Assembly: GCA_016278265.1 (NCBI GenBank)
Contig: JADQCE010000002.1
Coordinates: forward strand, 620,001 to 684,000
Length of the DNA: 64,000 nt
Reading direction: 5' to 3'
Source: Halothiobacillus sp.
GTDB taxonomy: Bacteria; Pseudomonadota; Gammaproteobacteria; Halothiobacillales; Halothiobacillaceae
In this document: positions 1 through 9,185 of the stretch, piece after piece
Layout: every line of letters starts with the position of its first letter
Position numbering within the stretch: position 1 is the stretch's first letter
Notes under the pieces: generated by a model
What the model was told of the DNA's origin: nothing
Database searches by the model: none
Seen by the model: only the letters and a program-made list of their open reading frames with translations
Made by a program: the position numbers and the translations under genes

Positions 1-2016
1 CACCACCTCGACCGACAGCTGCGTCATGGCGAGATCCGGTGCCGAGAAGCGCGCGAAGATCATCGCGACGCCCAGCCCGACCACGCTCATGGTGATCAGC
101 GCGAACAGGCGCTGGCGGTGACCGATCACGGTGACCAGGGCGGCGACGATGATCAGCAACATGCCCAGCCAGGTCACCCAGTCGCCGCTGTCCTCGACCG
201 TGCCGCGGTCCAGGGCCGCTTGCACACCCGGGAGACCAACGGTCTGGATGTAGCCGACCAGTCCGGCGATCAGCGAGAAGACCAGCGTGAGGATCACGAT
301 TCGGCCCAGTCGACCGTTGTCCAGCCCGCCCGTGACGCCCGATCCGGTGCGCATCAGCAGCTCCATGAGGCGGTTGTAGACCGAGCGCGCGTCGAGATGT
401 GCCAGCGAACGGGCATGCCAGCGGAAGATCGGCGCGCGGTTCAGGTAGAGCAGCAAGCCGCCGATTAGGGCGATCGCGCTCATCAGCAGCGGCAGGTTGA
501 AGCCGTGCCATAGCGCCAGGCTGTACTCGGGCGGCTCGGCCTGCAGCACACCGGTGACGGCCACGTGCAGCAGCGGGCCGACCACGAGCGCCGGGAGAAT
601 GCCCACGGCGAGACAAAGCACGACGAGCAGATCGATCGGGCGCTTCATCATGCCGCGTGGCTCGTGCGGCTTTTTCGGCAGGTCGCCGTCGGGCTTGCCA
701 AAGAAGGTGTCGTGCACGAAGCGCAGCGAATAGGCCACCGACAGCAAACCACCCAGCGAGACCAGGATCGGCAGCAGCCACACCGGCCCGATGTCGCCGG
801 CGACCCGCACCGACTCGGTGAAGAACATTTCCTTGGAGAGAAAGCCGTTGAACAGCGGCACGCCGGCCATCGCCATCGCCGCGATCATGCCCAGCGCGGC
901 GGTGTGTGGCATGTACTTGACCAATCCGCCCAGGCGACGCATGTCGCGGGTGCCGGTCTCGTGGTCGACGATGCCGGCGACCATGAACAGGCTCGCCTTG
1001 AAGGTGGCGTGGTTGATGATGTGGAAGATGCCCGCCACGGCGGCCAGTGGCGTACCGAAACCGAACAAGAGCGTGATCAGGCCTAGGTGACTGATGGTCG
1101 AGTAGGCCAGCAGCCCCTTGAGGTCATGCCGGAACAGCGCGGTATAGGCGCCCAGCAGGAAGGTGATCAGGCCCGCGGTGGAGACGATGATCACCCACAG
1201 CTCCGTGCCGGCCAGCGCCGGGAAGAAGCGCGCCAGCAGGAAGATGCCGGCCTTGACCATCGTCGCCGAGTGCAGGTAGGCCGACACCGGCGTCGGCGCG
1301 GCCATGGCGTTGGGCAGCCAGAAGTGGAACGGGAACTGCGCGGATTTCGTGAACACGCCCAGCAGGATCAGGATCAGTGCCGGGGCATAGAGGTCGTGGT
1401 TCTTGATCAGCTCGCCGGACGCCAGCACATCGGTCAGCTCGTAGGAGCCGACGATGTGACCGAGAATCAGCACGCCGCCGAGCAGGGCCAGCCCGCCGGC
1501 CCCGGTGATCGCCAATGCCAGGCGCGCGCCGTAGCGGGCCTCCTTGCGATGCTGCCAGTAACTGATCAGCAGGAAGGAGGCCAGCGACGTGAGCTCCCAG
1601 AAGATGACCAGGTTGATCATGTTCTCGGAGAGCACCACGCCCAGCATCGAGCCCATGAACATCATCATGTAGGCGAAAAAGCGTCCCATCGAATCGTTGG
1701 GCGACAGGTAGTAGCGGGCGTAGACGACGATCAGCAGGCCGATCACCAGGATCAGCCCGGTGAACAGCAGCGACAGGCCATCGAGGCGGAAACCGAAGGA
1801 CAGCCCGGCGGCCTCGATCCAGGCATGCGAGGTGGCCACGGGCATCTGGCCGACGTGTAGAGCGACCAGCCAGGAGAAGAGCGCCAGGGCAGCCAGCGTG
1901 GCACCACCGGCCACCCAGGCAGCCGCATAACGGTTGATGCGGGCGCTCCAGGCCGCCAATGGGGCGGCCAGGAACGGCAGCAAGACGACTGCGGCCAAGA
2001 GTTCGATCGCGTTCAC
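1..2016 (-). CDS. mrpA: Mrp-type Na+(K+)/H+ antiporter subunit A, N-terminal part (runs off the window)
   Basis: Reading leftward from a GTG at 2016, the frame stays open to base 1, giving 672 codons without a stop. The product is a polytopic membrane protein with a NuoL-like proton-translocating core (FWELTSLASFLLISYW, then HSATMVKAGIFLLARF), followed by extra helices that include SAPDLAMTQLSVEVV, the signature I know from MrpA/MnhA rather than NuoL. MrpA is the large subunit of a multi-subunit cation/proton antiporter used for pH and sodium homeostasis. An AAGGA lies 8 bases before the GTG; a second GTG at 2022 is too close to it. Remaining mrp genes would lie left of the window. NuoL or DabB are the alternatives, disfavoured by the C-terminal signature. 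Confidence 0.85.
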   Translation of the reverse strand, partial: MNAIELLAAVVLLPFLAAPLAAWSARINRYAAAWVAGGATLAALALFSWLVALHVGQMPVATSHAWIEAAGLSFGFRLDGLSLLFTGLILVIGLLIVVYARYYLSPNDSMGRFFAYMMMFMGSMLGVVLSENMINLVIFWELTSLASFLLISYWQHRKEARYGARLALAITGAGGLALLGGVLILGHIVGSYELTDVLASGELIKNHDLYAPALILILLGVFTKSAQFPFHFWLPNAMAAPTPVSAYLHSATMVKAGIFLLARFFPALAGTELWVIIVSTAGLITFLLGAYTALFRHDLKGLLAYSTISHLGLITLLFGFGTPLAAVAGIFHIINHATFKASLFMVAGIVDHETGTRDMRRLGGLVKYMPHTAALGMIAAMAMAGVPLFNGFLSKEMFFTESVRVAGDIGPVWLLPILVSLGGLLSVAYSLRFVHDTFFGKPDGDLPKKPHEPRGMMKRPIDLLVVLCLAVGILPALVVGPLLHVAVTGVLQAEPPEYSLALWHGFNLPLLMSAIALIGGLLLYLNRAPIFRWHARSLAHLDARSVYNRLMELLMRTGSGVTGGLDNGRLGRIVILTLVFSLIAGLVGYIQTVGLPGVQAALDRGTVEDSGDWVTWLGMLLIIVAALVTVIGHRQRLFALITMSVVGLGVAMIFARFSAPDLAMTQLSVEVV

Positions 2017-2088
2017 GAACACGGTCCTTATGCGGGTGAAATGGAGCCTGAGCCCGGGTATGGTCCGGCTGCCCGGTGGGCGCAGTTA

Positions 2089-2449
2089 GGGAAGGTCTGC
2101 ACGAATACCCAATGCCTCTGGCTTACCGGCTTGTTCGCCATCAAGGCGTCGATTCTCGCCGGGCCCCAAGGCGATCACCCGGGCCCGGCGAGAATCGGCA
2201 ACCCCGAGGGCGGGCAAGCCGGCAAGCTCCGTAGGGCGAGCCGCCAGGCGCTCATCTTCGGTGTCGCGAGGTTCGTCCTTGAACCTCGCCCTCCGGGCCG
2301 GTTTATACCGGGCGCATCGGCTTCCTGCCGATCCGGTTTCGCGCTTGCAAATGCCGACGGCCATTGAACTGCGCACGGCGCCTTGCATCTCAACGTCTAG
2401 CGACCCGCAGAGGCATTGGCAGGCATTGGCTATTCGTGAAGACCTTCCC
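2089..2449. repeat. MITE-like element, copy 1
   Basis: The 361-bp segment is bounded by inverted repeats, GGGAAGGTCTGCACGAATA at the left and its complement with one mismatch at the right (2431-2449). It holds no convincing gene. Its ends and several internal blocks (CTTGTTCGC followed by an ATC/AAGGCG block; GCGGGCAAGC; GCGCCTTGCATCT) recur in the element at 45100-45367 in the opposite orientation. The pattern fits a non-autonomous element derived from an insertion sequence; the ends resemble IS5/IS1182-type termini, which is inference. It occupies most of the gene-free stretch 2017-2841. Confidence 0.7.
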
Positions 2450-2655
2450 AGCGCAAAATCCTAGCACAGAAGTTCGCCCGCATTCCCGGTAGAGCCGCGA
2501 CAGCATCGCATTTGCGCGCAGCCACTCGTGTTTATCCTGCGGGCGCGCGCGTGACGCGATCATCGGGTGTCCTTAACCGTTACGCTGGCCATGCCATTGG
2601 CCGGATTGGTGGGTAAATCACGCGAGCCCGATCATAGTGATAGACTTCGCCCTTC

Positions 2656-2732
2656 TTGAGGAGCCTCTGCACGAATAGCAATACGACTTGGCAAGCCAGA
2701 GTGGTGCTGCAATTCGTGCAGGGGGTCCGTAA
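2656..2732. repeat. Short hairpin sharing the MITE terminal core
   Basis: CTCTGCACGAAT near 2664-2675 is mirrored by ATTCGTGCAGG near 2711-2721 with about 35 bases between. The core CTGCACGAAT is the same as in the terminal repeats of the elements at 2089-2449 and 45100-45367, so this may be a collapsed or solo-end relic. It lies upstream of pcnB. Nothing else recognisable is present in 2450-2841. Confidence 0.45.
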
Positions 2733-2841
2733 TCCATCCGTGGCCCGCCGGTGCGTTCGAAGACGCGTCCGGCCCGCACAACGCCCGAACCGGGTCGATG
2801 CCGGCCGCGGCGATCAATGGCAGACCGTTTTGTCAGATAAC

Positions 2842-4194
2842 GTGACTCCAATTCAGACCCGAATCCCCGCCGAGACCCATGGCATCTCGCTAAGTGACCT
2901 GAGCGACAACGCCCGGTTTGTCCTCGAGCGCCTGCATGAGGGCGGCTTCGAGGCCTACGCCGTTGGCGGTTGCGTCCGCGACCTGTTGCGCGGCCGGAGC
3001 CCGAAGGATTTCGACGTGGTCACCGACGCACGCCCCGAGCAGGTCAAGCGCCTGTTCAAGCGCGCGCGCATCATCGGCCGTCGTTTCAAGATCGTGCATG
3101 TGGTCTTCCGTGACGAGCTGATCGAGGTGACCACCTTCCGCGGTGGCGATACCGGTGAAATCAAGCGCGCCGACGGCGGCATGATCACCCGTGACAACGT
3201 CTTCGGCAGCATCCACGAGGATGTCTGGCGGCGCGATTTCTCCTGCAACGCTCTCTACCTCGACTTCGCCTCGGGCGAGCTGATCGACTACGTCGAAGGA
3301 CTGACCGACATTCACAGCGGTCGGCTGCGCGTGATCGGCGAGCCGGAGGCGCGCTACCGCGAGGACCCGGTGCGGATGCTGCGCGCCGCGCGCTTCGCCG
3401 CCAAGCTCGGCTTTCATCTCACGCCGGACAGCGAGAAGGCCATCGCGCATTGCCGCGAGACGCTCGCCGACATATCCCCGGCCCGCCTGTTCGACGAGAC
3501 CGTCAAGCTGCTGCAAGGCGGCGCCGGGCGGCAGACCGTGCTCGAACTGCGACGCCTGGGCCTGCTTGAATACCTGTTCGATGGGTTGGCGACGTGGATT
3601 GAACCCAACGACCCCGCCAGCGACTGGGTCCTGATCGAGCCGGTGCTCGAGGCCACCGACGAGCGGGTCGCCAAGGACCTGCCGGTCAACCCCGCCTTCC
3701 TGTTCGCCGGCCTGTTTTGGCGCATGCTGGGGCGTCACCGCGTTCAGTGGATGCACCAGCGCGTGCCGAGCGAAGACGCGATGGTGCTCGCCGCCGACGA
3801 GGTGCTCGCCGTGGCGGCACGCCGTTTGATGATCCCGCGGCGGTTGGCCGAGATCATCCGCGCGATCTGGACGCTGCAGCCGGACCTCGAGCGTCACGCC
3901 CCGGTCCCCGGTGCCCGAGGAAAAGACAAGGGCAAAGAGAAGCTCACCGACGAGCAGCGCGCACTGACCGAGGCGCCGTGGTTCCGGGCGGCGGTGGATT
4001 TCCTCTGCCTGCGCTCGCGGACCAACGAGGTCGACGAGGCGGTATGCACCTTCTGGCGTCGTCATGCCCCGGAGCGCGCCAGCCGGGACGAGGTGCCGAT
4101 CGAGGCGTTGCAACCGTCGGATTTTGGCAAGAAGCGGCGCCGTCGTCCTCGCCGTCGCAAGCCGGACGGCAAGCCGCAGTCTGCCGGTAGCTGA
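2842..4194 (+). CDS. pcnB: Poly(A) polymerase I
   Basis: This enzyme adds poly(A) tails to RNA 3' ends, marking them for degradation. From a GTG start the protein is 450 residues. The nucleotidyltransferase signature VGGCVRD is at 41-47, followed by the catalytic aspartate pair in DFDVV (56-60); GRRFKIVHV and RRDFSCNALY follow, as in the CCA-adding/poly(A) polymerase family. The tail is very basic (KKRRRRPRRRK), as in E. coli PcnB. The reading frame stays open upstream to 2656, but the extra residues are not PcnB-like and run through a repeat, so the GTG just before TRIPAETHGIS is preferred. It leads the pcnB-folK-panB-panC run, with 14 bases to folK. Confidence 0.93.
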   Translation: MTPIQTRIPAETHGISLSDLSDNARFVLERLHEGGFEAYAVGGCVRDLLRGRSPKDFDVVTDARPEQVKRLFKRARIIGRRFKIVHVVFRDELIEVTTFRGGDTGEIKRADGGMITRDNVFGSIHEDVWRRDFSCNALYLDFASGELIDYVEGLTDIHSGRLRVIGEPEARYREDPVRMLRAARFAAKLGFHLTPDSEKAIAHCRETLADISPARLFDETVKLLQGGAGRQTVLELRRLGLLEYLFDGLATWIEPNDPASDWVLIEPVLEATDERVAKDLPVNPAFLFAGLFWRMLGRHRVQWMHQRVPSEDAMVLAADEVLAVAARRLMIPRRLAEIIRAIWTLQPDLERHAPVPGARGKDKGKEKLTDEQRALTEAPWFRAAVDFLCLRSRTNEVDEAVCTFWRRHAPERASRDEVPIEALQPSDFGKKRRRRPRRRKPDGKPQSAGS

Positions 4195-4208
4195 TTCCGG
4201 GAGCACTG

Positions 4209-4814
4209 ATGGTTCGGGAAATCGCGACCATCGGCCTGGGCGCCAATCTCGGTGACCCGGTCGACCAGATCGAACGGGCGGTGGAGGCCATCGACAGCCT
4301 GCCGCTTTGCGAAGTGCGCGCGGTGTCCGGCCTCTACGCCAATCCGCCGATCGGCCCGCAGGACCAGCCGGATTACATCAACGCCGTCGCCGAGATCGAG
4401 ACCGCCCTGGCACCCGAGGCGCTGCTCCGTGCCTTGAAGGGCATCGAGCGCGCGGCGGGCCGTTCCTACACGCGGCATTGGGGCGAGCGCATGCTGGACC
4501 TCGATATCCTCGCCTTCGGCGATCGCCAGATAAACTCCCCGGGACTGACGGTGCCGCATCCGGAAATCGCACGCCGGCATTTCGTGCTCGCCCCGTGGCT
4601 GGAGATCCGCCCGGATGCCCGCCTGCCCGATGGCGCGCCGCTGGCCGGCTGGCTGGAGGCGGTTGCCGATCATCCGCTGCGCTTCCTGCGGGCCATGCGC
4701 TGGCAGCGCCGCAGCGACGAGACCGGGGCAACCGGTCCGACACGTGCCCGCACGACCGATCGCCCCGGTGACGGCAAGGACGTTCGCAACACCCCCACGC
4801 GGAGATCGACATGA
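4209..4814 (+). CDS. folK: 2-amino-4-hydroxy-6-hydroxymethyldihydropteridine pyrophosphokinase
   Basis: FolK transfers pyrophosphate from ATP to the pterin intermediate of folate synthesis. The 201-residue protein opens with GLGANLGD (9-16), has the signature RHWGERMLDLDI (89-100) with the magnesium-binding aspartates, and VPHPEI near 115-120 that closes the substrate pocket. It follows pcnB directly, the order found in enterobacteria, and its stop overlaps the panB start (ATGA), indicating translational coupling. The last 40 or so residues are Arg/Thr-rich and look like a lineage-specific extension. Confidence 0.95.
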   Translation: MVREIATIGLGANLGDPVDQIERAVEAIDSLPLCEVRAVSGLYANPPIGPQDQPDYINAVAEIETALAPEALLRALKGIERAAGRSYTRHWGERMLDLDILAFGDRQINSPGLTVPHPEIARRHFVLAPWLEIRPDARLPDGAPLAGWLEAVADHPLRFLRAMRWQRRSDETGATGPTRARTTDRPGDGKDVRNTPTRRST

Positions 4815-5593
4815 CCCGTTCCCGATTGCGCCAGGCCAAGATCGATCGCACACCCATCGCCATGCTGACGGCCTACGACGCCGGCTTTGCGCGGGTCGCG
4901 GCCGCGGCCGGCGTCGATGCCTTCCTGGTAGGCGATTCGCTCGGCATGGTGGTCCAGGGGCAGCGTGACACGCTCGCCGTCTCGGTCGACGACGTCGCCT
5001 ACCACACGGCGATGGTGCGCCGGGGCGTGGACGATGCGCTCGTGATCGCCGACATGCCGTTTCTCAGCGATGCGACCGTCGACCGGGCGCTGGATGCCGC
5101 TGCTGTCCTGATGGGCGAGGGCGGGGCGGACATGGTCAAGCTCGAGGGCGGCGCCGAGAAGGCCGAGATCGTTCGTGCCCTGACCGAGAGCGGGGTGCCG
5201 GTATGCGGGCACGTCGGGCTGTTGCCCCAGCGCGTGCGCAAGCTGGGCGGATATCGGGTGCAGGGTCGCGAGGCGGCCGATGCCCGCCGCATCCTCGAAG
5301 ACGCCCAGGCCCTGGTCGCCGCCGGCATCGACCTGCTGGTGGTCGAATGCGTGCCCAGCGAACTCGGCCGCGCGTTGGCCGAAGCGGTCGACGTGCCGGT
5401 GATCGGCATTGGTGCCGGGGCGGATACCGACGGCCAGGTGCTGGTGATGCATGACATGCTGGGACTGACAGAGAAGCCGCCGCGCTTCGTGCGCGACTTC
5501 CTCGCCACGGGCGGCTCGATCCACGGGGCATTCGCCGCCTACGTGGAGGCGGTGCGCGAGCGGCGTTTCCCCACCGCCGAGGAAAGTTTCTGA
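4811..5593 (+). CDS. panB: 3-methyl-2-oxobutanoate hydroxymethyltransferase
   Basis: PanB makes ketopantoate from alpha-ketoisovalerate and methylenetetrahydrofolate, the first committed step to pantothenate and CoA. The 260-residue protein has the barrel signatures MLTAYD (18-23), VGDSLGMV (40-47) and VIADMPFLS (78-86), later VKLEGG and GHVGLLPQ, and ends with the conserved IGIGAG and DMLG stretches. Its start overlaps the folK stop by four bases and its TGA shares a base with the panC ATG (TGATG), so folK, panB and panC are very likely one transcript. Confidence 0.96.
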   Translation: MTRSRLRQAKIDRTPIAMLTAYDAGFARVAAAAGVDAFLVGDSLGMVVQGQRDTLAVSVDDVAYHTAMVRRGVDDALVIADMPFLSDATVDRALDAAAVLMGEGGADMVKLEGGAEKAEIVRALTESGVPVCGHVGLLPQRVRKLGGYRVQGREAADARRILEDAQALVAAGIDLLVVECVPSELGRALAEAVDVPVIGIGAGADTDGQVLVMHDMLGLTEKPPRFVRDFLATGGSIHGAFAAYVEAVRERRFPTAEESF

Positions 5594-6468
5594 TGCAGGT
5601 GATTCGCGACCTCCCCGAGCTGCGTGACTGGCGCGAGTCGGTGGCGTTCGATGCCCGTCGCGTGGGTTTCGTGCCGACGATGGGCAACCTGCACGCCGGG
5701 CACCTGGCGCTGATCGACCACGCCAAGCGTCGCGCGGACACCGTGATCGTGAGTATTTTCGTCAATCCACTGCAGTTCGAGGACCCGGACGACCTGGCGC
5801 GCTATCCGCGCACCGAGGAACGCGACCTCGAGTTGCTCGAGCGCGCCGGGGTGGCCGCGGTCTTCCTGCCGACCGAGCCCGAGCTCTATCCCCACGGCCA
5901 GGACGACATCGTGCGCGTCGATGCCGGCCCGCTGGGCGATCGCCTCGAGGGTGCCGCCCGTCCGGGGCACTTCACCGGCGTGGCGACCGTGGTCACCAAG
6001 CTGTTCAACCTGGTGCGGCCGGACGTGGCCGTTTTCGGTGAGAAGGACGCCCAGCAGGTGGCCGTGATCCGTCGACTGGTGGCCGATCTCGACATGACCG
6101 TGGAGCTGGCAATCGAGCCGACCCATCGGGAGCCCGATGGCCTGGCGATCAGCTCGCGCAACCGCTTTCTGGATGCCGAACAGCGCCGCCAGGCCCCGGC
6201 GGTGCATCGCGCCCTCAAGCGCGCCGCCGAGTCGCTGGCCGGCGGCCACAGCGTTGCTGCGACCCTCGCCGGGGCCCGTCACTGGCTGACCCAGCAGGGA
6301 TTCGCGGTCGACTATCTGGTCTACTGTGACGATGAGCGGTTCGAGGAGCAGACCCGGCTGGTTACGCACGGACGGTTGCTGGTCGCCGCGCGGCTCGGTC
6401 GCGTCCGGCTGATCGACAATCTGCCCGTGCACAGCCCGCATCCGGCAAGCGTCGGGAGCGATCGCTAG
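5593..6468 (+). CDS. panC: Pantothenate synthetase
   Basis: PanC joins pantoate and beta-alanine with ATP to give pantothenate. The 291-residue protein has the family signatures PTMGNLHAGH (28-37, ATP-binding HxGH type), VSIFVNPLQF (53-62), FGEKDAQQ and the SSRN loop. It overlaps panB by one base and ends the pcnB-folK-panB-panC run; 156 bases separate it from the accA start chosen here. The aspartate decarboxylase gene panD is not in the window. Confidence 0.96.
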   Translation: MQVIRDLPELRDWRESVAFDARRVGFVPTMGNLHAGHLALIDHAKRRADTVIVSIFVNPLQFEDPDDLARYPRTEERDLELLERAGVAAVFLPTEPELYPHGQDDIVRVDAGPLGDRLEGAARPGHFTGVATVVTKLFNLVRPDVAVFGEKDAQQVAVIRRLVADLDMTVELAIEPTHREPDGLAISSRNRFLDAEQRRQAPAVHRALKRAAESLAGGHSVAATLAGARHWLTQQGFAVDYLVYCDDERFEEQTRLVTHGRLLVAARLGRVRLIDNLPVHSPHPASVGSDR

Positions 6469-6624
6469 GCGATTCTCCAACTCGTCGTCAGTGGTTCCGA
6501 TTTACGCCGGGGCGGCAATTTCGGCACAATACGCGTCTGTCTCGCCGCCATGGGCGACCCTTTCGGTCCCGATGCCAACAGCGAGGCGGCATACCTACTA
6601 CCCGCCCACACAGCGCAGCCGTCT

Positions 6625-7564
<940 letters not shown>

Positions 7565-7584
<20 letters not shown>

Positions 7585-8980
7585 TCCTGCAATGCCGGGT
7601 GAGGTGTCCGGTCCGGACGGGATGCGCCGTCCGGACGGCCCGTCGCCGGCCTCCCACGTCCTGCTCGCCAGCTCCGGCGGACGAGACTCCCTCGGTGCAC
7701 TCGTCCGGTTGGCGCAATGGCGTGACGAGGGATGTTTCGCGCGCCTCTCGGTGATTCACGTCGATCATGGCCTGCACCCGGATGCCCCGGACTGGGCCGA
7801 GATCGCCCGTCGGCAGGCACAGACCCATGGCTGCCCGTTCGAGGTGCACCGGGTGGCGGTCAAGCGTGCGTCGGTGGGAGCGGGGCGTGGCTCGACCGAG
7901 GCGGCCGCCCGTGACGCGCGTTACCGCGCGCTCGATGCCGCGCTGATCGAGGCCGCCTCGGACGATCCCGACCATCCGCCCGTGCTCGTCACCGCCCACC
8001 ATGCCGACGACCAGGCCGAGACCATCCTGCTGGCCCTGATGCGCGGTTCGGGTGGGCAGGGTCTGTCGGGCATGTCGGCCTGGCGCTCGCGCGGGGCGTT
8101 CGCCCACTGGCGCCCCTTTCTGGAAACGCCCCGCGACGAACTCGAGGCAGCGGCCCGCGCCAGCGGGTTGGGTTGGGTCGATGACCCAGCCAACGACGAC
8201 CCCGGATTCGCCCGCAATCACCTGCGCCACCATGTCCTGCCCGAACTGCGGGCATTCTGGCCCGATGCCGTCGGCCGGATGCGCACCAGTGCCCAGCGAC
8301 TGTCGATGGAACAAGGCCTGCTCGGCGAACTGGCCGAGATCGACGCCGACCAGTCGCTCGACGGCCCGACGCTCGACTGGGGCAAGGCCGCCGCACTGCC
8401 GCCGCATCGTCAATGCAACCTGTTGCGCCAGTGGCTCGCCCGCCTGGGTTGCCTGCCTCCGCCACCCGAGCGGCTGGGCGAATGGCTCGCCCAGTTACGC
8501 ACCGCCGCGGCCGACCGCCAACCATTGCTCGAATGGCCGGGCGGCCAACTGCGACGCTACCGCGATCAGATCCACTGGCTGCAGGTCTTGCCCGAACCCA
8601 CGCGACCGGTCGATTGGCCGGCCGACCAGCATTGCGTGGTTCTCGAGGGTGGGCGTGAAATTTGCCGCCGTCCCACGTGCGCCGGTGCCGATGGCGGGGC
8701 CCTCCTGCGTCAACCCAAGGACGAGTGGCACTTGCGTCCGGTGGGCGGCAGCGAGCGCCTGCGCCCGGCCGAGGGGCGTCCGAGCCTGCCGATCAAGCAA
8801 TGGTTCCAGGACCAGGGCATTCCACCGTGGGAGCGGCCCGCGGCCACCGGGGTGGAGATCGGGAGGCAACTGGCCGCCGTGCTGGCCGGCGAGCACTGGC
8901 TGGTGGATATGGCGTTCCGGCCCAACCCCGACGAGCCTGCCTGGGTTTTGACCGAAGTGCGGGAGTCGAGAACCGGCTAA
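7565..8980 (+). CDS. tilS: tRNA(Ile)-lysidine synthase
   Basis: TilS attaches lysine to C34 of the CAU-anticodon tRNA-Ile so that it reads AUA. The PP-loop ATPase motif SSGGRDS is at 36-42 of the 471-residue frame, followed by HVDHGLHPD and [10 protein letters not shown], both typical of TilS. The C-terminal substrate-binding domain is recognisable ([21 protein letters not shown]). The GTG at 7565 overlaps accA by 20 bases; an ATG at 7592 is an alternative start that loses only non-conserved residues. It ends the accA-tilS pair, converging on dacB. Confidence 0.93.
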
Positions 8981-9092
8981 GCCAAGCCTGGCGCGAGGTT
9001 CGGGCAAAAGGGTGGCTTAGATTGACATCGAATCAATGTGTTGCAGAAGACTATTGATCCATAATCTTGGGTTGGTTCCGCCGGGTGCCATC

Positions 9093-9141
9093 CCGTGGGA
9101 GCGGGCCCCGCCCGCGAAGGCCGCATCGGCGGCCGTTCTGT
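9093..9141. repeat. REP-like palindrome between tilS and dacB
   Basis: CGTGGGAGCGGGCCCCGC followed by a GCGAAGGCC block and a GGCCGC/GCGGCC pair is a compact imperfect palindrome. It matches the consensus layout of repetitive extragenic palindromes in pseudomonads and relatives, and the same block recurs at 12097-12216. It may act as a transcription terminator or mRNA stabiliser between the convergent genes. Confidence 0.5.
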
Positions 9142-9185
9142 GACGAGTTGCCGCCGGATAGCGAGTCAGCGCCCCGTGCCGGCGC

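Noticed and set aside
1087-1860. 257-residue plus-strand open frame
   Set aside because: Antisense to mrpA, which is open to the window edge and has clear transporter motifs.
1-2016. NuoL (complex I) or DabB identity for the left-edge gene
   Set aside because: The SAPDLAMTQLSVEVV segment and the extra helices after the NuoL-like core fit MrpA better; no nuo or dabA gene is visible.
2041-2464. Short open frames inside MITE copy 1
   Set aside because: Both strands are open because of the palindromic G+C-rich sequence; the other copy does not preserve them.
2890-4206. 438-residue minus-strand open frame
   Set aside because: Antisense to pcnB, with no recognisable domain.
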